In this document: piece after piece, positions 43,111 to 51,337 of the stretch
Numbering within the stretch: the first letter of the stretch is position 1
Layout: every line of letters begins with the position of its first letter
Assembly (NCBI RefSeq): GCF_000518685.1
Contig: NZ_JAEB01000001.1
Location: 186,001 to 250,000, forward strand
DNA from: Eubacterium xylanophilum ATCC 35991
GTDB lineage: Bacteria; Bacillota; Clostridia; Lachnospirales; Lachnospiraceae
DNA length: 64,000 nucleotides
Reading direction: 5' to 3'
Notes under the pieces: generated by a model
Databases searched by the model: none
The model's input: only the letters and a program-made list of their open reading frames with translations
What the model was told of the DNA's origin: nothing
Made by a program: the position numbers and the translations under genes

Positions 43111-43542
43111 ATGAAGAATTTTATCAAAGAGTTTAAAGAGTTTGCTCTTAAGGGCAATGTAATGGATCTTGCAATCGGTGTTATCATTGGTGGCGCATTT
43201 ACTGCTATCGTGACAGCATTTACTGAAGATTTTATCAATCCATTACTTAACATGATTGGTGGAGCAGAGTTTGGTGGAAGAATTCCACTTCCATTTGGTC
43301 CAGCTGGCAATGCATTGCTGTGGGGAGATTTTCTCTCATCAGTAGTTAACTTTCTTATCGTTGCATTTATTCTTTTCCTTATGGTTAAGGGACTTAACAA
43401 GCTTATGTCTATTGGAAAGAAGGAAGAGGAAGCTATCGCGACAACTAAGAAGTGTCCATTCTGTAAGACAGATATCAATATCAAAGCGACACGTTGCCCA
43501 CACTGTACATCAGAAGTTCCATTGGAGGACGAAGAGGCCTAA
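43111..43542 (+). CDS. mscL: Large-conductance mechanosensitive channel with C-terminal zinc ribbon
   Basis: 143 residues; ATG 43111 follows GGAGGTAGAT (the TTG at 43099 is inside the ribosome site). Opens on membrane stretch to release solutes after osmotic downshock. Seen: KEFKEFALKGNVMDLAIGVIIGGAFTAIV at the start (split over residues 6-33) and the second helix FLIVAFILFLMVKGLN. The tail differs from E. coli MscL: residues 115-132 hold Cys115-X2-Cys118 and Cys129-X2-Cys132, a zinc-ribbon pattern, in place of the usual C-terminal helical bundle end. The last residues are acidic. Confidence 0.93.
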   Translation: MKNFIKEFKEFALKGNVMDLAIGVIIGGAFTAIVTAFTEDFINPLLNMIGGAEFGGRIPLPFGPAGNALLWGDFLSSVVNFLIVAFILFLMVKGLNKLMSIGKKEEEAIATTKKCPFCKTDINIKATRCPHCTSEVPLEDEEA

Positions 43543-43566
43543 GGAGCTTATATACAAGCAAATAAT

Positions 43567-43594
43567 CATAACCCAGTCATTTGATTGGGTTATG
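43567..43594 (+). terminator. Hairpin after mscL
   Basis: CATAACCCAGTC and GATTGGGTTATG, 12 pairs with an ATTT loop. No long T tract follows, so efficiency is uncertain. Confidence 0.6.
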
Positions 43595-43642
43595 TCTATG
43601 TAATATTGAAGTTTAGTAGATTATACCAAGGAGGACAAACAA

Positions 43643-46600
43643 ATGGCAAAAAGAACAGATATTCACAAGGTGCTCATAATAGGTTCAGGTCCTATTATTA
43701 TCGGACAGGCTTGTGAATTTGATTATTCGGGAACTCAGGCGTGTAAAGCGCTTAAGAAACTTGGATATGAGATTGTATTGGTGAATTCTAATCCAGCTAC
43801 AATCATGACAGACCCTGAGACGGCTGATGTAACTTATATCGAGCCACTCAACGTTGACAGATTGGAGCAGATTATAGCTAAAGAGCGTCCAGACGCGCTT
43901 CTTCCAAACCTCGGAGGACAGTCAGGACTTAACCTATGTTCAGAGCTTAATAAAGCGGGAATATTGGACAAATACAATGTTCAGGTTATCGGAGTTCAGG
44001 TAGATGCCATTGAGCGTGGAGAAGATAGAATCGAGTTCAAGAAGACAATGGACAAACTTGGAATTGAGATGGCTAGAAGTGAAGTTGCTTACTCAGTTGA
44101 GGAGGCGCTTGATATAGCTGATAATCTTGGTTATCCGGTTGTTCTTCGTCCAGCATACACCATGGGTGGAGCCGGCGGCGGACTCGTATATAATAGAGAA
44201 GAGTTAAAGACAGTATGTGCACGTGGCCTTCAGGCTAGTTTGGTGGGCCAGGTGTTGGTAGAAGAGTCAATCCTTGGTTGGGAAGAGTTAGAGCTTGAGG
44301 TTGTTCGCGATAGTGAGAACAACATTATCACAGTATGCTTTATTGAGAACATTGATCCACTTGGAGTTCATACAGGTGATTCATTCTGTTCTGCACCTAT
44401 GCTTACTATTTCAGAGGAGTGTCAGAAGAGACTTCAGGAGCAGGCTTACAAGATTGTTGAGTCAGTTCAGGTAATCGGTGGAACAAATGTGCAGTTCGCT
44501 CACGATCCTGTGACAGACAGAATTGTTGTAATAGAGATTAATCCTCGTACATCTAGATCATCAGCACTTGCATCGAAGGCAACCGGTTTCCCAATTGCCC
44601 TTGTATCTGCTATGCTTGCAACAGGTCTTACACTTAAAGATATTCCATGTGGAAAGTATGGAACTCTTGACAAGTATGTCCCAGATGGAGATTATGTGGT
44701 AATCAAGTTCGCTAGATGGGCATTCGAGAAGTTCAAGGGTGTTGAAGATAAGCTTGGAACACAGATGCGTGCCGTAGGTGAAGTTATGAGTATCGGTAAG
44801 AACTTCAAAGAAGCTTTCCAGAAGGCAATTCGTTCTTTGGAGACAGGAAGATACGGACTTGGTCATGCCAAGGATTTTGACAGCAAGAGCAAAGAAGATC
44901 TTTTGCAGATGTTGATTACACCATCAAGTGAGAGATATTTTGTAATGTATGAAGCTCTCAGAAAAGGTGCAACAGTAGAAGAAATATTCGAGATAACAAA
45001 AGTCAAGGAATATTTTATCAACCAGATGAAGGAACTTGTTGAAGAGGAAGAGCTCATCGCAAAGAACAAGGGAAATGTTCCGGCAGATGATATCCTCACA
45101 CAGGCTAAGAAGGACGGATTCTCAGATAAGTACCTCAGCCAGATTACTGAAGTTCCGGAAGAGGATATCAGAAATAGAAGAATTGAGCTTGGTGTAGAGG
45201 AAGCATGGGAAGGTGTTCACGTAAGTGGAACAGAGAACAGTGCTTACTACTACTCAACATATAATGCAGAGGACAAGAATCCTGTTAACACAGACAAACA
45301 GAAGATCATGATTCTCGGTGGAGGTCCTAACAGAATTGGACAGGGTATCGAGTTTGATTATTGTTGTGTTCATGCTGCAATTGCATTGAAGAAACTTGGA
45401 TTTGAGACCATTATCGTTAACTGTAATCCTGAGACTGTTTCAACGGATTATGATACATCAGATAAATTGTACTTCGAGCCACTTACCCTTGAGGATGTGC
45501 TAAGTATTTACAAGAAAGAAAAGCCAGTTGGAGTTATCGCTCAGTTTGGTGGACAGACACCACTTAATCTTGCTTCAGAGCTTGAGAAAAACGGTGTTAA
45601 GATCCTCGGAACTTCTCCATCAGTAATTGATTTGGCAGAGGACAGAGACCTCTTCAGAGAGATGATGGAAAAACTTGAGATTCCTATGCCTGAGTCAGGA
45701 ATGGCTACAACTGTTGATGAGGCAATTGCGATTGCTGAGAAGATTGGTTATCCTGTTATGGTTCGTCCTTCATACGTTTTAGGTGGACGTGGAATGGAAG
45801 TTGTATATGACAATGACTCTATGACAGAGTACATGAATGCCGCAGTTGGCGTTACTCCGGATAGACCAATCCTTATTGATAGATTCCTCAGTCATGCTAC
45901 TGAGTGTGAAGCTGATGCTATCAGCGATGGAAAGCATGCATTTGTTCCAGCTGTTATGGAGCATATCGAGTTGGCAGGAGTTCACTCAGGTGATTCTGCT
46001 TGTATCATTCCATCAGTTCATATTTCTGAGGAAAATGTTAAGACAATCAAAGAGTATACACGTAAGATTGCTGAGGAGATGCACGTTAAGGGTCTTATGA
46101 ATATGCAGTATGCTATCGAGAATGGCAAGGTATATGTTCTTGAGGCAAACCCAAGAGCGTCTCGTACAGTACCTCTTGTTTCAAAAGTATGTAACATCAG
46201 AATGGTGCCACTTGCTACTGATATTATCACATCAGAGCTTACTGGCCGTACATCACCGGTACCAGAGTTGAAGGAGCAAAATATTCCTAACTACGGAGTT
46301 AAGGAAGCTGCATTCCCATTCAACATGTTCCCGGAAGTTGACCCTGTTCTCGGACCAGAAATGCGTTCAACAGGCGAGGTTCTCGGATTATCTGCTGATT
46401 ACGGTGAGGCATTCTTCAAGGCTCAGGAAGGTATTCAGTCAAAGCTTCCGCTTGAGGGAACAGCACTTATCTCTGTTAATAGAAAAGATAAGGAAGAGGT
46501 TGTTGAAGTTGCAAAGAGCCTTGAGGCTGATGGATTTAAGCTTCTTGCCACAGAGGGAACATATAATATCCTTACAGAAGAGGGAGTTAAGGCTACTAAA

Positions 46601-46867
46601 GTTAAGAAGTTATATGAGGGCCGTCCAAATATCAATGACATGATCACTAACGGTGATATCGATTTGATTATCAATTCACCAGTTGGAAAGGATAGTGTAC
46701 ATGACGATAGTTACCTACGTAAGGCCGCTATCAAGGCGAAGATTCCTTATATGACAACTATTGCAGCTGCTAAGGCAACAGCAAATGGTATTCACTATGT
46801 TAAGACTCATAAGGATGGCGAGATTAAGTCATTGCAGGAGCTTCACAGTGAGATTACTGATAAATAA
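43643..46867 (+). CDS. carB: Carbamoyl-phosphate synthase large chain
   Basis: 1074 residues, full length. Makes carbamoyl phosphate from bicarbonate, ATP and ammonia supplied by CarA, for pyrimidines and arginine. Two homologous ATP-grasp halves: VLIIGSGPIIIGQACEFDYSG near the start and IMILGGGPNRIGQGIEFDYC at about 555, each followed by PATIMTD / PETVSTD type loops, and a C-terminal regulatory domain (from about 935: LISVNRKDKEEVVEVAKSL). AGGAGGACAAACA precedes the ATG. The small subunit gene carA is not in the window, which is unusual because the two are normally adjacent. Confidence 0.97.
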   Translation: MAKRTDIHKVLIIGSGPIIIGQACEFDYSGTQACKALKKLGYEIVLVNSNPATIMTDPETADVTYIEPLNVDRLEQIIAKERPDALLPNLGGQSGLNLCSELNKAGILDKYNVQVIGVQVDAIERGEDRIEFKKTMDKLGIEMARSEVAYSVEEALDIADNLGYPVVLRPAYTMGGAGGGLVYNREELKTVCARGLQASLVGQVLVEESILGWEELELEVVRDSENNIITVCFIENIDPLGVHTGDSFCSAPMLTISEECQKRLQEQAYKIVESVQVIGGTNVQFAHDPVTDRIVVIEINPRTSRSSALASKATGFPIALVSAMLATGLTLKDIPCGKYGTLDKYVPDGDYVVIKFARWAFEKFKGVEDKLGTQMRAVGEVMSIGKNFKEAFQKAIRSLETGRYGLGHAKDFDSKSKEDLLQMLITPSSERYFVMYEALRKGATVEEIFEITKVKEYFINQMKELVEEEELIAKNKGNVPADDILTQAKKDGFSDKYLSQITEVPEEDIRNRRIELGVEEAWEGVHVSGTENSAYYYSTYNAEDKNPVNTDKQKIMILGGGPNRIGQGIEFDYCCVHAAIALKKLGFETIIVNCNPETVSTDYDTSDKLYFEPLTLEDVLSIYKKEKPVGVIAQFGGQTPLNLASELEKNGVKILGTSPSVIDLAEDRDLFREMMEKLEIPMPESGMATTVDEAIAIAEKIGYPVMVRPSYVLGGRGMEVVYDNDSMTEYMNAAVGVTPDRPILIDRFLSHATECEADAISDGKHAFVPAVMEHIELAGVHSGDSACIIPSVHISEENVKTIKEYTRKIAEEMHVKGLMNMQYAIENGKVYVLEANPRASRTVPLVSKVCNIRMVPLATDIITSELTGRTSPVPELKEQNIPNYGVKEAAFPFNMFPEVDPVLGPEMRSTGEVLGLSADYGEAFFKAQEGIQSKLPLEGTALISVNRKDKEEVVEVAKSLEADGFKLLATEGTYNILTEEGVKATKVKKLYEGRPNINDMITNGDIDLIINSPVGKDSVHDDSYLRKAAIKAKIPYMTTIAAAKATANGIHYVKTHKDGEIKSLQELHSEITDK

Positions 46868-46888
46868 TTGTTTTTAATAGAGATAATT

Positions 46889-46924
46889 ATAGGAGCATGT
46901 AGCTGGCTACATGCTCCTATTTAT
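46889..46924 (+). terminator. Terminator after carB
   Basis: ATAGGAGCATGTAGC and GCTACATGCTCCTAT, 15 pairs, TG loop, followed by TTATT. Repeat copy 10 follows at once. Confidence 0.8.
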
Positions 46925-46967
46925 TGTCTTACGACCATAGGGAGTAAGACCAGCAATATGCGTTTCC
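46923..46967 (-). repeat. Dispersed 45-bp hairpin repeat, copy 10 (type C)
   Basis: Inverted; minus-strand insert TC-CC-TAT-GG-TC between GTCTTAC and GTAAGAC, ending with CGCATATTGCTG head on the right side. Confidence 0.9.
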
Positions 46968-46995
46968 AAATATGGTGATAAAGAGTATTCAGTAA

Positions 46996-47038
46996 AATAG
47001 CCCTTCGCCGTTTGGCGAAGGGCTATATATATTTTTTT
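46996..47038. terminator. Terminator at the end of xylB
   Basis: AGCCCTTCGCC and GGCGAAGGGCT around GTTT, with TTTT on the minus strand and an A/T run ending in TTTTTTT on the plus strand. Confidence 0.8.
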
Positions 47039-47046
47039 ATAGAATA

Positions 47047-48525
47047 TTATGCTTTAAGAGTATCATAAAGAGGCTTTACTGTTGGGTAAATCTCCTTGAA
47101 CTTCTTGTACTTAGCATCATACTTAGCTGCGATAGCTGGATCTGGGTTAACAGAATCGATAACCTTGACAATCTTGTTGGCAGCTTCTTCAACTGATGCA
47201 TATTCTCCGCATGCAACAGCTGCAAGCATAGCTCCACCAAGTCCTGGACCTTCTTCGCTCTCGATAATGTTTACTTTGATGTTGAGAACATTTGCGATAA
47301 TCTTTCTCCAAAGTGGGCTCTTAGCTCCACCACCGCAAATCTTAGTCTCATCAATCTTGATTCCAAGATCTCTAGCAACTTCAAATGAATCACGGATGGC
47401 AAATGCAACGCCTTCAAGAACAGCCTGTGTCATGTCAGCTCTTGTTGTGTCCATTGACATTCCGATGAAGAGTGCTCTTGCATCTGGATTGTTGTGAGGA
47501 GAACGCTCACCCATGAGATATGGGAGATAATAAACGTTGTTTTCGCCAAGTTTATCATCTGTGATAGGTACCTGCTCTGCTGGGTAATCCTTTGTTCCGA
47601 TGATTTCGTCCATCCACCACTTGTTGCAAGAAGCGGCACTGAGCATACATCCCATAAGATGGAAGTTTCCGTCAGCATGTGCGAATGAGTGGAGTGCGTT
47701 GAACTTGTCTACGCCAAAGTCCTTGCTTGAGATAAAGATTGTACCTGAAGTTCCGAGTGAAATATTACATCCACCATCACCAACTGTACCTGTTCCAACT
47801 GCAGCAGCGGCGTTGTCGCCGGCACCGGCAGCGATCTTACAATTAGTTGTGAGACCGAGCTCAGCTGCAGCAGCCTCTGTCATAGAACCAGTGATTTCGT
47901 AGCTCTCAAAAAGCTTTGGAAGCTGTTCTTCCTTGACAGAGCAAATCTCCATCATTTCTTTCGACCAACATTTATTCTTAACATCCATAAGGAGCATTCC
48001 TGATGCATCTGAGTAGTCACAGCTGTGAACTCCAGTCATCTTGTATGCGATATAATCCTTTGGAAGCATGATCTTTGCGATTTTAGCAAAATTTTCCGGC
48101 TCATTTTCCTTAACCCATAGAATTTTAGGCGCAGTAAAGCCGGCAAATGCGATGTTAGCTGTATACTCGGATAATTTATCTTTTCCGATAACATCATTGA
48201 GATAGTTAGTCTCTTTTGTAGTACGTCCGTCGTTCCATAGAATTGCCGGACGGATAACGTTGTCGTCTGAATCGAGGATTACGAGACCGTGCATCTGGCC
48301 GCCGAAGCTGATTCCTGCAACCTGATCTTTGTCAAATCCGTCTGTTAACTCCTTGATACCCTCAACAACTGCATTCCACCAGTCCTCAGGCTTCTGCTCT
48401 GACCAACCTGGATTTGGGAATGAGAGAGGATATTCCTTTGATACGATGTTTTTGATTGAACCGTCTGCTTCCATCAAAAGAAGTTTTACAGCAGAGGTTC
48501 CAAGGTCAACACCAATGTACAACAT
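47047..48525 (-). CDS. xylB: Xylulokinase (FGGY family)
   Basis: 492 residues. Phosphorylates D-xylulose to xylulose 5-phosphate for the pentose phosphate pathway. Seen: GVDLGTSAVKLLLMEADG at the start, PGWSEQKPEDWW, GISFGGQMHGLV, RPAILWNDGRT, GDNAAAAVGTG, LMGERSPHNNPDARA and GGGAKSPLWRKI near the end. Length is standard. ATG after AAAGGAGAATTAATT. Likely in one transcript with the isomerase at 48652, whose stop is 126 bp upstream. Fits with the xylanases on the other side of carB. Confidence 0.95.
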   Translation of the reverse strand: MLYIGVDLGTSAVKLLLMEADGSIKNIVSKEYPLSFPNPGWSEQKPEDWWNAVVEGIKELTDGFDKDQVAGISFGGQMHGLVILDSDDNVIRPAILWNDGRTTKETNYLNDVIGKDKLSEYTANIAFAGFTAPKILWVKENEPENFAKIAKIMLPKDYIAYKMTGVHSCDYSDASGMLLMDVKNKCWSKEMMEICSVKEEQLPKLFESYEITGSMTEAAAAELGLTTNCKIAAGAGDNAAAAVGTGTVGDGGCNISLGTSGTIFISSKDFGVDKFNALHSFAHADGNFHLMGCMLSAASCNKWWMDEIIGTKDYPAEQVPITDDKLGENNVYYLPYLMGERSPHNNPDARALFIGMSMDTTRADMTQAVLEGVAFAIRDSFEVARDLGIKIDETKICGGGAKSPLWRKIIANVLNIKVNIIESEEGPGLGGAMLAAVACGEYASVEEAANKIVKVIDSVNPDPAIAAKYDAKYKKFKEIYPTVKPLYDTLKA

Positions 48526-48569
48526 AATTAATTCTCCTTTGGTAAAATATTTGTTTTATTAAATCACAC

Positions 48570-48636
48570 AGGACTTTCGTGAAAAATATCCCGCACCGAT
48601 TGAACGGTGTAGTGAAATTCTCTAGCCGAAAGCCCT
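48570..48636 (-). repeat. Hairpin between the isomerase gene and xylB
   Basis: AGGACTTTCG and CGAAAGCCCT (one mismatch) enclose a second stem CACCG / CGGTG with a 6-base loop. No T tract, so it looks more like an mRNA processing or stability hairpin than a terminator. Confidence 0.6.
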
Positions 48637-48651
48637 GCAATTATTGTCTAA

Positions 48652-50142
48652 TTATGCAAATGGATTCTCTGTTGGATAAAGTACGCCTGCTGGCTGATTG
48701 TATCCAATCTCATTAACATCTACACCGATGTACTTGAATACTTCGTACAATGTCTTTCCGAAGTGTCCAAATGCAACAGCACCATGGTGAGGATAGTTGC
48801 CCTCGATAAGTACGTGACGGTAGAAACGTCCCATCTCTTTGATAGCGAAGATACCAATTGAACCAAATGAACGTGTTGCAACTGGAAGAACTTCACCGTG
48901 AGCGATGTAAGCACGAAGCTTAGCATCTGCTGTACTCTGAAGACGGAAGAATGTGATGTCTCCTGGGGCGATATCTCCTTCGAGAGTTCCGTTTGTAACC
49001 TCTTCTGGAAGTGAACGAGCCATGATCATCTGGTTCTTCATCTCGCAAGCACTCAACTTGCTTGAGCATGTATTTCCACAATGGAATCCCATAAATGTAT
49101 CCTTCATTGTGTAATCGAATTTGCCCTTGATATCCTCATCATAGATATCCTGAGTAACTGTATTGTTGATGTCAAGAAGAGTAACTGCATCGTTACTTAC
49201 AACTGTTCCGATGTACTCTGAAAGTGCACCATAGATATCAACCTCACAAGATACTGGAATTCCACGACCTGTCAAACGGCTGTTTACATAACATGGTACA
49301 AATCCGAACTGAGTCTGGAATGCTGGCCAACATTTACCTGCAATGGCAACATACTTACGATATCCCTTGTGCTCCTCGATCCAATCGAGCAATGTAAGCT
49401 CATACTGAGCAAGCTTGTTAAGGATCTCAGGCTTCTTGTTACCTGCGCCAAGCTCTTTTTCCATATCAGCAACAACTTCAGGAATACGAGAGTCTCCCTC
49501 ATGTTTGTTGTATGCTTCAAATAGATCAAGCTCTGAGTTCTCTTCGATTTCAACACCCAAGTTGTAAAGCTGCTTGATTGGAGCATTACAAGCAAGGAAG
49601 TTAAGTGGACGAGGACCGAAACTAATAATCTTTAAGTTTTCAAGTGCGTAAACTGCCTTTGCAATTGGAACAAACTCATGAATCATATCTGCACACTCCT
49701 CAGCAGTTCCTACAGGATACTCTGGGATATATGCTTTTGTATTACGAAGCTTGAGGTTGTAGCTAGCATTGAGCATACCACAGTATGCATCGCCACGTCC
49801 CTGGATAAGTCCACCATCTTTTGATGTCTCCTCAGCAGCTGCTACGAACATCTTAGGTCCGTCAAAGTGCTTTGCAAGAAGAGTCTCTGAGATTTCTGGT
49901 CCGAAGTTTCCAAGATATACGCAAAGTGCGTTACATCCTGCCTTCTTGATATCTTCAAGAGCCTGAACCATGTGAATCTCGCTCTCAACGATACAGATAG
50001 GACACTCATAAATCTCTGCTGCATCATACTTCTTTGCGTAAGCTTCTACCAAAGCTTTACGTCTGTTTACAGATAGTGTTTCTGGGAAACAGTCACGGCT
50101 AACTGCAACAATTCCAATTTTCATTTCTGGCATGTTATTCAT
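48652..50142 (-). CDS. L-fucose/L-arabinose isomerase family protein, possible pentose isomerase
   Basis: 496 residues of the FucI/AraA-like fold (COG2407 type). The family interconverts aldoses and ketoses with a divalent metal. Seen: VYLGNFGPEISETLLAKHFD, LIQGRGDAYCGMLN, SFGPRPLNFLACNAP, CEVDIYGALSEYIG, LLDINNT, FHCGNTCSS and GNYPHHGAVAFGHFG. The acidic and histidine residues in CEVD, LLD and FHC are candidates for the metal site. It stands directly before xylB, where xylA would be expected. It may therefore act on D-xylose, D-arabinose or L-fucose; the substrate is inferred from context only. ATG after AAAGGATGG. Confidence 0.8.
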   Translation of the reverse strand: MNNMPEMKIGIVAVSRDCFPETLSVNRRKALVEAYAKKYDAAEIYECPICIVESEIHMVQALEDIKKAGCNALCVYLGNFGPEISETLLAKHFDGPKMFVAAAEETSKDGGLIQGRGDAYCGMLNASYNLKLRNTKAYIPEYPVGTAEECADMIHEFVPIAKAVYALENLKIISFGPRPLNFLACNAPIKQLYNLGVEIEENSELDLFEAYNKHEGDSRIPEVVADMEKELGAGNKKPEILNKLAQYELTLLDWIEEHKGYRKYVAIAGKCWPAFQTQFGFVPCYVNSRLTGRGIPVSCEVDIYGALSEYIGTVVSNDAVTLLDINNTVTQDIYDEDIKGKFDYTMKDTFMGFHCGNTCSSKLSACEMKNQMIMARSLPEEVTNGTLEGDIAPGDITFFRLQSTADAKLRAYIAHGEVLPVATRSFGSIGIFAIKEMGRFYRHVLIEGNYPHHGAVAFGHFGKTLYEVFKYIGVDVNEIGYNQPAGVLYPTENPFA

Positions 50143-50293
50143 TTTTCATAACCATCCTTTCGCTATTTAGTTTTATACTTACATATACTGTAAATAAATT
50201 TTCTTCTTATATTACACCATTTATGCGTAATTAGACACAATATTATTGTACTCGAAATCAAGGAAAAATGCAATAGAAAGAATTGATTTGAGG

Positions 50294-50324
50294 AAAAAAA
50301 ATCCCCGCTCCGAAAAGAGCGGGG
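50294..50324 (-). terminator. Terminator of the 50333 gene
   Basis: CCCCGCTC and GAGCGGGG around a 6-base loop, then eight T on the minus strand. Confidence 0.9.
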
Positions 50325-50332
50325 GAACGTAC

Positions 50333-51049
50333 TTAACAGTAGGAATTAAACATCATGCCAGAATACATTGAAGATTCATATGAATTTCCGATATCATTCT
50401 GATGCAAGTGCGCGTAGCTGTATACACTTTTTTCAACATATTCCATTGGATTCATACTCATGTACTCACTTTTCTCTTTGAGCGCCTGCATAAAACCAGT
50501 CGGAACCTCGAATTCACGATCCTCTGAGATGCTTAGATAACCGCCGTCGACGACATCAAAGCCACTGGAAAAAAGTTCCTGCGCGTAATCTGATACTAGG
50601 TCACGAAGTTCAGCGCCTGGACGAGAAGGTCTGTTATGTGCTTCACCATAAGCATCGCTCTTATGGAGCAGTTCATTGAAAAGACTTGCAGTCTTTTCGG
50701 CATATGCTCTGGTTGATTCCGACTCTCCATCTAGAACATTCTGTGCTGCTTCACCAATCTCGATGGACAACTCCTTGACATCAAGGGCATAGTCCCTAGT
50801 CTGGCTGGAAAGTCGTATCATGGCAAGAGGGTTTGAATTGTTCAGAGAAACAATTGACTTGTACTTCTCTTTGAGCTGCCTACGGTTATGAACACTGCTT
50901 TTAGGAGACACATCAGGGATGTGACCGCCGATGTACAAATTGTAAGCTTCAACCATGATATCACCACCTTCCTCAGATATGGGCACAAACCGAATATAAG
51001 TATTATCCGGGCTTCCATGATATTGTATTGTGCCTAACATTTGCGCCAA
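50333..51049 (-). CDS. Hypothetical cytoplasmic protein
   Basis: Up to 238 residues; not recognised. No signal peptide or membrane segment. The middle (about 90-150) looks helical (KELSIEIGEAAQNVLDGE, AEKTASLFNELLHKSD). The end is rich in Ser, Tyr and Met (SYESSMYSGMMFNSYC) with a terminal Cys. The frame opens with TTG at 51049 and an ATG at 51040; a second start at 50956 (MVEAYNLYIGG) has a stronger ribosome site (GAGGAAGGTGGTGAT), which would give 208 residues. A consensus promoter lies at 51072-51100, so both fit. It is a single-gene unit with its own terminator, not part of the xylB operon. Confidence 0.65.
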   Translation of the reverse strand: MAQMLGTIQYHGSPDNTYIRFVPISEEGGDIMVEAYNLYIGGHIPDVSPKSSVHNRRQLKEKYKSIVSLNNSNPLAMIRLSSQTRDYALDVKELSIEIGEAAQNVLDGESESTRAYAEKTASLFNELLHKSDAYGEAHNRPSRPGAELRDLVSDYAQELFSSGFDVVDGGYLSISEDREFEVPTGFMQALKEKSEYMSMNPMEYVEKSVYSYAHLHQNDIGNSYESSMYSGMMFNSYC

Positions 51050-51071
51050 AAAATCCTACTACTACAACTTT

Positions 51072-51100
51072 ATTATACTATGGCTGAAAAGAAAATGCAA
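51072..51100 (-). promoter_or_regulatory. Promoter of the 50333 gene
   Basis: Minus strand TTGCAT (51100-51095) and TATAAT (51077-51072), 17-bp spacer. Confidence 0.75.
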
Positions 51101-51140
51101 ATAAATGTAGATTTTTGTCATAAATAAAAAAAAAAAACTC

Positions 51141-51170
51141 TTGACAACCCCACATGGCATGATATATAAT
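51141..51170 (+). promoter_or_regulatory. Promoter of tRNA-Leu (TAG)
   Basis: TTGACA (51141-51146) and TATAAT (51165-51170), 18-bp spacer, 11 bp before the tRNA. Confidence 0.85.
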
Positions 51171-51181
51171 GGCATTGTTGT

Positions 51182-51264
51182 GCGGATGTGGCGGAACTGG
51201 CAGACGCGCTAGATTTAGGTTCTAGTGGGTAACCCCCGTGCAGGTTCAATTCCTGTCATCCGTA
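51182..51264 (+). tRNA. tRNA-Leu (TAG)
   Basis: Acceptor GCGGATG / CATCCGT (first pair G-U), anticodon stem CTAGA / TCTAG with loop TTTAGGT, long variable arm, T-arm GGTTCAATTCC. CCA not encoded. Confidence 0.95.
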
Positions 51265-51274
51265 TTGAATAGCA

Positions 51275-51304
51275 GGCCACGACTGATTAAGTCGTGGTCT
51301 TTTA
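51275..51304 (+). terminator. Terminator of tRNA-Leu (TAG)
   Basis: GGCCACGAC and GTCGTGGTC around TGATTAA, then TTTT. The MATE gene starts 34 bp further on, so it may be read partly from the tRNA promoter. Confidence 0.7.
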
Positions 51305-51337
51305 ACATTTTGTATTGTCATGAAAAGAGGTTTTGTG

